This document shows positions 1-6,547 of a stretch of DNA of 6,547 nt, piece by piece. The notes beneath the pieces are model-generated. The model had not been told where the DNA came from. It saw only the letters and a list, made by a program, of their open reading frames with translations, and made no database searches. Position numbers and translations under genes: made by a program. The stretch's first letter is position 1. Each line of letters begins with the position of its first letter. This stretch comes from an uncultured Opitutales bacterium (GTDB taxonomy: Bacteria > Verrucomicrobiota > Verrucomicrobiia > Opitutales > UBA2995), in the NCBI GenBank assembly GCA_937920335.1, contig CALGUT010000435.1, forward strand, positions 1 to 6,547. The letters are read 5' to 3'.

Positions 1-250
1 CCACTGAGGGAAGATAAGGTCCGACCACTACTATTAGTTACAAGTGTTCAAAAATCATTCAAATTACTGATTCATTGAGAAATCATCACCGTATTCTGAG
101 ATCCCACGGATACTTGGCTCAAATCAACGGAATCCGCTTGAAACGGCGTGATCAGAACCGCCATCTTTACCCCCTGTCGCTTCGTAATTAAACCCCCGTA
201 GCGTAAGTAGTAAGTTATTCCTATTCAGGATTATCAGAGACCCACACCCA
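1..250. other. Non-coding leader upstream of the operon
   Basis: No gene is supported here. Frame 1 is open from the window edge to a TGA at 76-78 (25 codons), which could be the tail of an upstream gene but is short enough to be chance. I looked for sigma-70-like hexamer pairs. TTGAAA at 138-143 has no good -10 partner at 16-18 bases, and the AT-rich TATTCT at 92-97 and TAATTA at 185-190 have no matching -35. A short inverted repeat (TGATT 68-72 and AATCA 81-85, 8-base loop) is too weak to call a terminator. An in-frame TAA at 185-187, with no ATG, GTG or TTG between it and 251, fixes the first possible start of the downstream gene. The operon promoter may lie here but cannot be placed from the sequence alone. 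Confidence 0.5.
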
Positions 251-2278
251 ATGAAATCCACGTCAAATCCTGTAAGTCTCGTTGCCGGACTTATACTCTA
301 TCTTTTCCACTATGGAGATGTAGCCGCACAGGTGTTTGAGGAAGTCTCTGAAGCAGCCGGAATCAGCTACATTCAAACCCGAGAAGACTTCAGACCGGTT
401 GTCGATTTCCCATACCACCTGTTATCCGGAGGTGCGGCCGCCGCTGACTTCGATTATGACGGTTGGGTAGACTTATTTGTTACGCGAATGGCCGATCCGG
501 ACATTCTCTACCGAAACACGGGAATTGAAAAGAATGGCGTGATTCAATTCGAAGATGTGTCCGAAGCTGCTGGTTTTACCAAGGCCACCAATACAAATGG
601 GGCGATCTGGGTCGATATCGATAAGGACGGAGATCTCGATATCTATGTATCGACCATCTATGAGCAGAGCTACCTGCTCTACGTGAACCAAGGCGATGGC
701 AGCTTTAAAGAACAAGCAAGAGTAAGAGGTGCTGCCTTGACCAGTCCTCGAGATCACCACGGATTCAGTCTGTCGGCGGGAGATTTTGATAAAGACGGTT
801 GGACAGACATTCACACCACCGAATGGCTTATCGATCAGACACAACCCGAAAGTGTACATCACAATGTGCTTCTCAGGAATTTAGGTGCAAATGCCCCTGG
901 GTTTTTTAGAAATGAAACCGCCAGCCGAGGCGCCACGCTCACCGGTCGCGACGAAGGCGGCGGCGAGTTCATCGCCTACGGATTTACCTCCAACTTTGCT
1001 GACATGGATAACGACGGCTGGCAGGACCTGGTTGTTGTTTCAGACTATAAATCGAGCCAAATATTCTGGAACGATGGCGACGGCACATTCACAGATGGAA
1101 CCGCAACAGCCGGCATACAACTGGAGTGGGCGGGCATGGGCTCAACGATCGCAGACTACGACGGCGATGGATTACTGGACTGGTTTGTCGCTTCACAATC
1201 CGACAACGCACTGTACCGGAATAATGGAGACAGGACATTCACATCCAAAGCTGTAGAGCTTGGAATCGACAAGACTGATTGGTCTTGGGGAACCTCCTGG
1301 ATCGACTATGACAATGACGGCGACCAGGACCTGATGATCACCAATGGACTGGAAAGTCACGATGGGTTCTATCAGATCAGCTCCGAAATCGACTTCACCT
1401 ACCTCTTCCGCAATGACAATGGTTTATTCACTAATGCAGCTGCAGAACTCGGGGTAGCAGATGACGAGGCAGGGAAAGGCCTACTCACATTTGACTTTGA
1501 TAATGATGGGGACCTCGACGTGTTTGTAGTGAACAATGAGCGACGCCCGTTCCTATACCGGAACAACAGCGTAAACGCAAACCAGTGGCTACGAGTCAAG
1601 CTGCAAGGGCGCGTATCCACGCCCGCTGGTTACGGAGCCAAGTTATACCTAAAGGCTCAGGCAGACAGCGAAGCTATCTACCAGGAAACGATTGGAGGAA
1701 ACAATTTCCTTGGGCAGAACGAAAGCACGCATCACTTCGGTTTAGGACCCTTGACTACTCGCATTCATTCTCTCGAGATCCAATGGCCCAGCGGCATAAC
1801 TCAGCGTTATCAGGACCTCCCGACAAATCGGAAACTGTATATCACAGAGCCAGCGGACATCGATTTCTGGCTAAACAAGCACTTCTCCAAAATCCAGCTG
1901 GAGGACAATGAAATCGTGGGCACTGAAGCCGATCCCGATAAGGACGGTTTAAATAATCTCTTCGAATACGCCTTTGCAAGAAACCCGCTTACTACAGACA
2001 ATGATCCAGGAGTGGTAGCGCTCCAATCACGCTCACCGGAAAACGGTACCCTTTCTTTCAACTACGAACGAACGAGTAATGCGACCGACCTTAGATACCA
2101 CTACGAGGTCTCTGGTGATCTAACGCGTTGGACGGACACGCCGAACGAAAATGTCACGTTGCAACTCGTTCGAACAAGCATCGATGGGACCGAGACCGTT
2201 CAGGTTACGATCAGCCATCTCGAAGCTGGTAGCCAGTTTGTTCGAATTCGTGCTAGCATTCAAGGAGCCGCGGAATGA
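251..2278 (+). CDS. Secreted FG-GAP/VCBS seven-repeat propeller with ASPIC/UnbV domain (copy 1)
   Basis: This is a predicted exported calcium-binding beta-propeller of the CRTAC1/ASPIC-UnbV type; its biochemical role is unknown. Residues 1-26 look like a signal peptide: Lys2, a hydrophobic stretch at about 8-20, and a V-A-A site before Gln27. Seven D-x-D-x-D-G-x-x-D loops begin at D66, D122, D178, D251, D302, D352 and D415, each preceded by small/hydrophobic residues and usually followed by L-[YF]-x-N, as in FG-GAP_3/VCBS repeats. Residues about 445-532 form the ASPIC/UnbV domain, with IGGNNFLGQN and WPSG motifs. A thrombospondin-3/EF-like loop lies at D561-N569, followed by FEYA. A beta-rich tail (about 598-670) carries EVSGDLTRW. 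There is no cysteine and no PEP-CTERM or obvious membrane anchor. ATG 251 is the first start after an in-frame stop at 185-187, and the next Met is residue 80, which would lose the signal peptide and first repeat. The Shine-Dalgarno is poor. It is the first gene of the three-gene operon. Confidence 0.93.
   Translation: MKSTSNPVSLVAGLILYLFHYGDVAAQVFEEVSEAAGISYIQTREDFRPVVDFPYHLLSGGAAAADFDYDGWVDLFVTRMADPDILYRNTGIEKNGVIQFEDVSEAAGFTKATNTNGAIWVDIDKDGDLDIYVSTIYEQSYLLYVNQGDGSFKEQARVRGAALTSPRDHHGFSLSAGDFDKDGWTDIHTTEWLIDQTQPESVHHNVLLRNLGANAPGFFRNETASRGATLTGRDEGGGEFIAYGFTSNFADMDNDGWQDLVVVSDYKSSQIFWNDGDGTFTDGTATAGIQLEWAGMGSTIADYDGDGLLDWFVASQSDNALYRNNGDRTFTSKAVELGIDKTDWSWGTSWIDYDNDGDQDLMITNGLESHDGFYQISSEIDFTYLFRNDNGLFTNAAAELGVADDEAGKGLLTFDFDNDGDLDVFVVNNERRPFLYRNNSVNANQWLRVKLQGRVSTPAGYGAKLYLKAQADSEAIYQETIGGNNFLGQNESTHHFGLGPLTTRIHSLEIQWPSGITQRYQDLPTNRKLYITEPADIDFWLNKHFSKIQLEDNEIVGTEADPDKDGLNNLFEYAFARNPLTTDNDPGVVALQSRSPENGTLSFNYERTSNATDLRYHYEVSGDLTRWTDTPNENVTLQLVRTSIDGTETVQVTISHLEAGSQFVRIRASIQGAAE
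2262..2267 (+). promoter_or_regulatory. Ribosome binding site of copy 2
   Basis: AAGGAG lies inside the last codons of copy 1, 7 bases before the ATG at 2275. This strong Shine-Dalgarno at good spacing supports 2275 as the start rather than the in-frame ATG at 2284, and supports translation that is coupled yet can reinitiate independently. Confidence 0.75.
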
Positions 2279-4296
2279 AGCGAATGAATATAAAACGCTT
2301 TCTTACTCTCGGGGTTCTTATACTTGCAAGTAGCTTGCTGCTCCAACAATTGGTAGACGCTCAGGTATTTAAAAATGTCACCGATCAAGCCGGTGTTTCT
2401 TATATACAAATGGATCCAGACTTTGTGCCGCCTCCCCCCGAAGACTCGCGTGATCTTTATCACTACCAGTCAGGGGGGGTAGCCGCTGGAGATTACGATA
2501 ACGACGGCTGGGTTGACTTGTTTGTAACCCGAGTTGGTGCGAGCGATATCTTATTTCGCAATTTGGGTCCCGACCAGGAAGGCAGAGTCCGCTTTGAGGA
2601 TGTTTCAGAAAAGGTGGGTCTAACGGATGTCTTCGATAGCAACGGTGCTGCGTGGGCAGACTTCGATAGAAACGGTTATCTGGACCTGTATATCGTCACC
2701 ATGTATACCGATCGTAACTATCTCTACATGAACGATGGCGGGACGTTCAAGGTAGCCCCCAACAGTCGTGGAGCTGGTCAGATTGACCCGTTGACTGACA
2801 AACAAGGAAGTAGCGTTGCGGTGGGTGACTACGACAAGGACGGCTGGGTCGATGTTCACGCGACCGAGTGGTTTATCGACACCACGGACGAACGCAGTGA
2901 ACTCCACAATGTGCTGCTAACCAACCTAGGGCCAGTAGCCGCTGCATTCTTTAGAAACGACACATTAAGAGCCGGAGCGGAAATCAATCGCGGAGACGTT
3001 CAGTTAGTTCCTCATGGATTCGCATTTGCATCGAGCTTTGCTGATATGGACAACGATGGCTGGCCCGACCTGGCAGTAACTGGGGATTTCGTATCCAGCG
3101 AGATGTTTTGGAATAATGGCGATACGACATTCACCGAAATCACCGAATCCGCCGGGCTAGGCCTAGCCAATAACGCAATGGGTTCTACAATCGCAGACTA
3201 CGACGGAGATGGTGATCTGGATTGGTATGTCACATCTCGCTACGACAACCGCCTCTATCAGAACCAAGGTAATCGACAGTTCGTGGATGTCGCCCGAGAA
3301 CTTGGTATAGACGATACTGGATGGGGATGGGCCGCTTCGTGGATCGACTACGATAATGACGGCGATTGGGATCTAGCGGTCACCAACGGCTACAACGACT
3401 ACTCCGGAAACAAACCCGATATCGATCCTACCTATTTCTATATCAACGAAGGTGGATCGTTCAGGAGCGCAGCCGCCGAATTGGGTATAACCGACAACGA
3501 TTACGGAAAAGGTCTTATAACCTTTGACTACGACAATGACGGTGACCTGGATTTGTTTATTACCAACAGTCAAGCAACCCCCGACTTCTACGAGAACACC
3601 ACTGTCAATAACAACAACTGGCTTCAATTCAGCCTGGTAGGGAGGCAATCAAACCCACACGGCTTACAAGCTAAGGTCTACGTAAAGCGAACTGAAACTA
3701 GCACTGCTCAGTTCCAGGAGCTAATCGGAGGAAGCAACTTTCTCGGTCAGAACGAAATGATACTCCACTACGGTCTTGGACCTGGAGTATCAGACGTGCA
3801 CTCCGTGGAAATCCGATGGCCCTCAGGAACGAACCAACTGCTTCAATCCGTTAAAACGAATCAGGAACTTATCCTATTCGAACCGTCAGACCAGGCTCAG
3901 TGGCTGGAAGTAAACTTTGATCAAAACGACCGTGAAGACCCAAACATCAGCGGTAACGAAGCCGACCCGGACGACGACGGCTTATCGAACTTTTTCGAAT
4001 ATGCATTCGCTTCGGATCCCCAAGCAGTCACTACGACAAAGCCGATCGTCTCCATCGAACGCGATGTGGCGGAAACAGAATTCGTTTTCGTAAGAAATCC
4101 AAACCGTCTGGACATCGAATTCCTTTATGAAACGAGTAACGACCTGATCAAATGGGAAATCATTTCGGCTGAAGAAGTCGTTACCAAACCGATCGGCATC
4201 AAACCGAACGGCGGAGAGCTGGTGGCAGTAACGCTTTCACATGCTATCGATTCCGCGCCATTCATACGAGTTCGCGTACGGGAGAAAACGCTCTAA
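2275..4296 (+). CDS. Secreted FG-GAP/VCBS seven-repeat propeller with ASPIC/UnbV domain (copy 2)
   Basis: This is a paralogue of its two neighbours with the same domain order. The signal peptide is the most typical of the three: MKRMNIKR is basic, residues 9-26 are hydrophobic, and a V-D-A site precedes Gln30, so the mature protein would begin QVF as in copy 1. Seven calcium loops start at D73, D129, D185, D257, D308, D358 and D418. The second reads DFDRNGYLD, with Asn133 in place of the fifth-position Asp. The ASPIC/UnbV domain spans about 449-535 (IGGSNFLGQN, WPSG). A type-3-like loop at D564-N572 is followed by FFEYA, then a tail with ETSNDLIKW and a final FIRVRV strand. There are no cysteines. 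A proline run (VPPPPED, about 51-57) precedes the first repeat, where copy 1 has an unrelated segment. The start overlaps the copy 1 stop as ATGA. The role is unknown; surface or extracellular binding is inferred. Confidence 0.94.
   Translation: MKRMNIKRFLTLGVLILASSLLLQQLVDAQVFKNVTDQAGVSYIQMDPDFVPPPPEDSRDLYHYQSGGVAAGDYDNDGWVDLFVTRVGASDILFRNLGPDQEGRVRFEDVSEKVGLTDVFDSNGAAWADFDRNGYLDLYIVTMYTDRNYLYMNDGGTFKVAPNSRGAGQIDPLTDKQGSSVAVGDYDKDGWVDVHATEWFIDTTDERSELHNVLLTNLGPVAAAFFRNDTLRAGAEINRGDVQLVPHGFAFASSFADMDNDGWPDLAVTGDFVSSEMFWNNGDTTFTEITESAGLGLANNAMGSTIADYDGDGDLDWYVTSRYDNRLYQNQGNRQFVDVARELGIDDTGWGWAASWIDYDNDGDWDLAVTNGYNDYSGNKPDIDPTYFYINEGGSFRSAAAELGITDNDYGKGLITFDYDNDGDLDLFITNSQATPDFYENTTVNNNNWLQFSLVGRQSNPHGLQAKVYVKRTETSTAQFQELIGGSNFLGQNEMILHYGLGPGVSDVHSVEIRWPSGTNQLLQSVKTNQELILFEPSDQAQWLEVNFDQNDREDPNISGNEADPDDDGLSNFFEYAFASDPQAVTTTKPIVSIERDVAETEFVFVRNPNRLDIEFLYETSNDLIKWEIISAEEVVTKPIGIKPNGGELVAVTLSHAIDSAPFIRVRVREKTL
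4280..4284 (+). promoter_or_regulatory. Probable ribosome binding site of copy 3
   Basis: GGGAG lies within the end of copy 2, 11 bases before the ATG at 4296. The spacing is long and the match shorter than at the previous junction, so initiation here may depend more on ribosomes terminating at the overlapping TAA (4294-4296). Confidence 0.45.
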
Positions 4297-6380
4297 TGAA
4301 GTATCGTCATCTCACCCCTATCAAGACGCCTACTCTGATTCTAGGAGCACTCGTATTTGTACAAGGTATCGCCGGATACGGAGAGGGATTCTCAGAAGTG
4401 TCTGAGGAATCTGGATTGACGTATATTCAAGCAGAACAATTCAATCCAAAACCACCACTTATTAATCACCTTCAAACGGGAGGTGCTGCTGCGGCCGACT
4501 ACAATCAAGATGGCTGGGTGGATCTCATCGTGACTCGTATGTTTGCCCCTCCCATTCTATTTAGAAACTTGGGGCCTGATGAAGAAGGAATCGTAAAATT
4601 TGAGGACGTCACTGAGGGAAGCGGATTAGAGAATGAGCTTAATTACCAGGGGGGTCCTGAAAATTTCAACGGTGTTACCTGGGCAGATCTAGATCGCGAC
4701 GGAGACTTGGATCTCTATATGACCGCATTCTATTCCACCCGCCATTATCTCTTTATTAATAATGGTGACGGGTCCTTCAATGAACGCGCGTTAGTCAGAG
4801 GTGCTGCCTTGCCCATTGAAATCTCCAATATCAATACTGGGGAAGGCGTTCATCACGGATTCAGTGTTTCCATGGGAGATTATGATAATAATGGATGGAT
4901 CGACCTTCACACCACCGATTGGCAAATCCTCTCCGATTCACCTACTTACGAGCAACACAATGTCCTCCTAAAAAACCTGGGACCTCTTGCACCCGCATTC
5001 TTTCGCAACTCGAATGGAGAAGCGGGCGTCGCACTCCAAGGACAGGAAGAAAACCCAGCGACTCAACTCTTCAATCGTCTGGGATTTTCGTCGAGTTTCG
5101 TCGACCTTGACAACGATGGCTGGCAAGATCTGGCCGTAGCCGCTGATTTCAAGACGTCTCAGCTGTTCTGGAATAACGGTGCCTCCATCGTTGAGGGACC
5201 AATCGCCTTTACTGAAGGGACGGAGGTCGCCGGTGTAAACGAAGCGGAGAATGCCATGGGGTCCACGTTCGGTGACTTCGATAACGATGGGGATCTCGAT
5301 TGGTTTGTCTCGTCCCTGCGTGATAATCGCCTCTATTTAAATAATGGCGACAGAACGTTTCAAGAAGTAACGGCAGAAAGAGGCCTAGGTGATGCCGGTT
5401 GGGGATGGGGAACCAGTTTTATTGATTTCGATAACGACTCTGACCTCGATCTCATCATGACCAACGGGCACGAAGACCTTTACGGAGAATACAATATCAA
5501 CGCTACCGTAGATAGAACCTTTCTGTGGGAAAATAACAACGGCCAGTTTACAGACGTTAGCGACGCAATGGGCATCACGGATTTCAAACCCGGCAAAGGG
5601 CTGGTCGTTTTTGACTACGATAACGACGGTGACCAAGACGTGTTTATAGCGAATACACAGACGACACCTACGCTTTATAGGAATGATACCGTCAACGACA
5701 ACGCCTGGCTAAGAGTGAACCTGATCGGCATCGAATCGAACCCTCTGGGCCTGGGAGCTGCGATGCACCTTAAGCGAACGGAAACCGATGCCCCACTCTA
5801 CCAGCAAGTGATTGGAGGGAGTAATTTTTTGGGTCAAAACGAAGCGACTACCCACTTCGGCCTCGGAAGTAGCGACGAAGACATCTACTCATTGGAAATC
5901 AATTGGCCATCCGGAATCTCTCAAACGCTGCACTCAATACCAAGTAGACAAGAGTTATACGTAGTCGAACCCAGTGATCAAAGCCGTTGGCTAATTGATA
6001 ACTTTGCTGAAGACGAAATCGAGGACTCATTCATCACCGGTGACTCCGCTGATCCCGATAAAGACGGGCTGTCCAATTTCCTTGAGTACGCGATTGGAAC
6101 TTTACCCAAAACGGCGGACAAAACTGTTATCTATACAACCCGAAATTCTGCTTCACAGGATAACCTGATCATCGTTTACGAGAGAGCATCAGAAAAAACC
6201 GACTTAGACTACTTTCACGAAGTAAGCACAGATCTTACTAATTGGGAAACCCTGGCAGTAGGCGAATATTCAGCTCAAGTCATTGAGCACAAATCCAATG
6301 GCAGGGTTTCCGTAAAGGTCGTCATTCAACGGCCAGGTAATGAACCCTTATTCCTTCGGATACGGGCTCAAAATAAATAG
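4296..6380 (+). CDS. Secreted FG-GAP/VCBS seven-repeat propeller with ASPIC/UnbV domain (copy 3)
   Basis: This is the third and longest paralogue. The N-terminus has basic residues (K2, R4, K10), a hydrophobic stretch at about 12-26 and a likely signal peptidase site after Ala26 (G-I-A), less canonical than in copies 1 and 2. Seven calcium loops start at D68, D131, D195, D270, D327, D377 and D440. Three depart from consensus: Asn70 in loop 1, Asn199 in loop 3 and Ser382 replacing Gly in loop 6. Compared with the other two, it carries about 7, 8 and 6 extra residues between loops 1-2, 2-3 and 4-5. The ASPIC/UnbV domain spans about 470-558 (IGGSNFLGQN, WPSG). A type-3-like loop at D586-N594 is followed by FLEYA, then a tail with EVSTDLTNW and a final FLRIRA strand. 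There are no cysteines. The start overlaps the copy 2 stop by one base (TAATG). It is the last gene of the recognisable operon, and its function is unknown. Confidence 0.93.
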   Translation: MKYRHLTPIKTPTLILGALVFVQGIAGYGEGFSEVSEESGLTYIQAEQFNPKPPLINHLQTGGAAAADYNQDGWVDLIVTRMFAPPILFRNLGPDEEGIVKFEDVTEGSGLENELNYQGGPENFNGVTWADLDRDGDLDLYMTAFYSTRHYLFINNGDGSFNERALVRGAALPIEISNINTGEGVHHGFSVSMGDYDNNGWIDLHTTDWQILSDSPTYEQHNVLLKNLGPLAPAFFRNSNGEAGVALQGQEENPATQLFNRLGFSSSFVDLDNDGWQDLAVAADFKTSQLFWNNGASIVEGPIAFTEGTEVAGVNEAENAMGSTFGDFDNDGDLDWFVSSLRDNRLYLNNGDRTFQEVTAERGLGDAGWGWGTSFIDFDNDSDLDLIMTNGHEDLYGEYNINATVDRTFLWENNNGQFTDVSDAMGITDFKPGKGLVVFDYDNDGDQDVFIANTQTTPTLYRNDTVNDNAWLRVNLIGIESNPLGLGAAMHLKRTETDAPLYQQVIGGSNFLGQNEATTHFGLGSSDEDIYSLEINWPSGISQTLHSIPSRQELYVVEPSDQSRWLIDNFAEDEIEDSFITGDSADPDKDGLSNFLEYAIGTLPKTADKTVIYTTRNSASQDNLIIVYERASEKTDLDYFHEVSTDLTNWETLAVGEYSAQVIEHKSNGRVSVKVVIQRPGNEPLFLRIRAQNK

Positions 6381-6547
6381 AATTTCGACTCGTTGCTACG
6401 AGACAAACCGTAGGCCACAAGCTCCGACATTTCTGAGTGAAACGGTAACGTTAAAGCCGACTAAATAGCGTTAAACACAGCACGTCGACCCCGGCAAGCC
6501 ACTGCGTCGAAGAGCCCACGATGGATAACCTTATCGTTCATTACTTA
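6381..6547. other. Non-coding tail after the operon
   Basis: No complete gene lies here. A small hairpin could form at 6389-6402 (CTCGT, TGCT loop, ACGAG), only 9 bases after the copy 3 stop, but its 5-bp stem has no T-tract, so I do not call it a terminator. A direct repeat TA[AG]CGTTAAA occurs at 6446-6455 and 6466-6475, spaced exactly 20 bases. CGTCGA occurs at 6483-6488 and 6505-6510. An ATG at 6521 with GAAGAG (6509-6514) 6 bases upstream opens a frame (MDNLIVHYL) that runs off the window edge. It may be the start of another gene, but nine codons cannot show this. Confidence 0.4.

Larger units (their letters stand above)
251..6380 (+). repeat. Tandem triplication of one gene family
   Basis: The three genes are collinear along their full length: signal peptide, seven repeats, ASPIC/UnbV, type-3-like loop and tail occur in the same order. 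Shared landmarks include SYIQ or TYIQ near residue 40, HNVLL-x-NLG before repeat 4, MGST before repeat 5, GKGL before repeat 7, and IGG[NS]NFLGQNE in the UnbV domain. DNA identity is patchy and broken mainly at third codon positions, so the duplications are not recent. A 17-base identical block occurs at 1148-1164 and 3190-3206, at the start of repeat 5. Confidence 0.88.

Noticed and set aside
1..78. Frame-1 open stretch ending in TGA, considered as the C-terminus of an upstream gene
   Set aside because: Twenty-five stop-free codons are expected fairly often by chance and the peptide has no recognisable motif.
473..862. 129-codon open frame on the minus strand, and similar minus-strand frames at 2620-2907, 3373-3648 and 5385-5636
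   Set aside because: They lie opposite the calcium-loop repeats. Their monotonous Val/Ile-rich composition is what antisense reading of GAY-rich codons yields, and they show no domain, signal peptide or ribosome site.
885..1256. 123-codon plus-strand open frame, and others at 1585-1911, 2151-2333 and 4895-5110
   Set aside because: They are out-of-frame shadows inside the clearly coding propeller genes, with no recognisable protein features.
1399..1620. Minus-strand open frames at 1399-1620, 1810-2061, 2260-2463 and 3921-4115
   Set aside because: They are fully contained in or across conserved coding sequence of the three main genes, short, and without family features.
251..6380. Enediyne biosynthesis link, because the UnbV domain name comes from such clusters
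   Set aside because: No polyketide synthase or tailoring enzyme is present, and UnbV/ASPIC domains are widespread in unrelated secreted proteins.
6389..6402. Hairpin CTCGT-TGCT-ACGAG just after the last stop, considered as a terminator
   Set aside because: The stem is only 5 bp and no T-tract follows, so it does not meet the pattern of an intrinsic terminator.
6521..6547. Possible start of a further gene (ATG, MDNLIVHYL, open to the window edge)
   Set aside because: Nine codons and a modest upstream GAAGAG are not enough to call a gene; noted in the tail description only.

Overview
The window looks like bacterial chromosome from a Verrucomicrobiota member, most likely Opitutae/Puniceicoccales-like. 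This is an inference from protein architecture. All three genes end in a tail built around A-D-P-D-x-D-G-L-x-N-x-x-E-Y-A, followed by a beta-rich segment with E-[VT]-S-x-D-L-x-x-W. I recognise that combination as recurrent on secreted proteins of this phylum. There are no RNA genes, transposases, CRISPR repeats or phage genes.

Layout. Bases 1-250 are a non-coding leader with no convincing promoter. Bases 251-6380 hold three consecutive same-strand genes of almost equal length (675, 673 and 694 codons). The first pair overlaps by 4 bases (ATGA) and the second by 1 base (TAATG), so they almost certainly form one translationally coupled operon. Bases 6381-6547 are a non-coding tail with no clear terminator, and the window ends just after a possible start codon at 6521.

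All three genes are paralogues. Each encodes a predicted signal peptide, seven FG-GAP/VCBS-type repeats with D-x-D-x-D-G calcium loops (the number expected for a seven-bladed beta-propeller), an ASPIC/UnbV domain, a short thrombospondin-type-3/EF-hand-like calcium motif and the C-terminal tail. The closest general family is the CRTAC1/ASPIC-UnbV group, whose bacterial members have no established biochemical role. None of the three proteins contains a cysteine, so they are neither lipoproteins nor disulfide-stabilised; calcium presumably rigidifies them.

The genes appear to be whole-gene duplicates: repeat n of one protein matches repeat n of the others in its signature residues, and the spacing between repeats is nearly identical in copies 1 and 2. 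Copy 3 has three extra loops of 6-8 residues. A reasonable but untested reading is a co-expressed set of secreted or surface-displayed calcium-dependent propellers with related but different binding surfaces. I see no sign of a defence system, biosynthetic cluster or mobile element.
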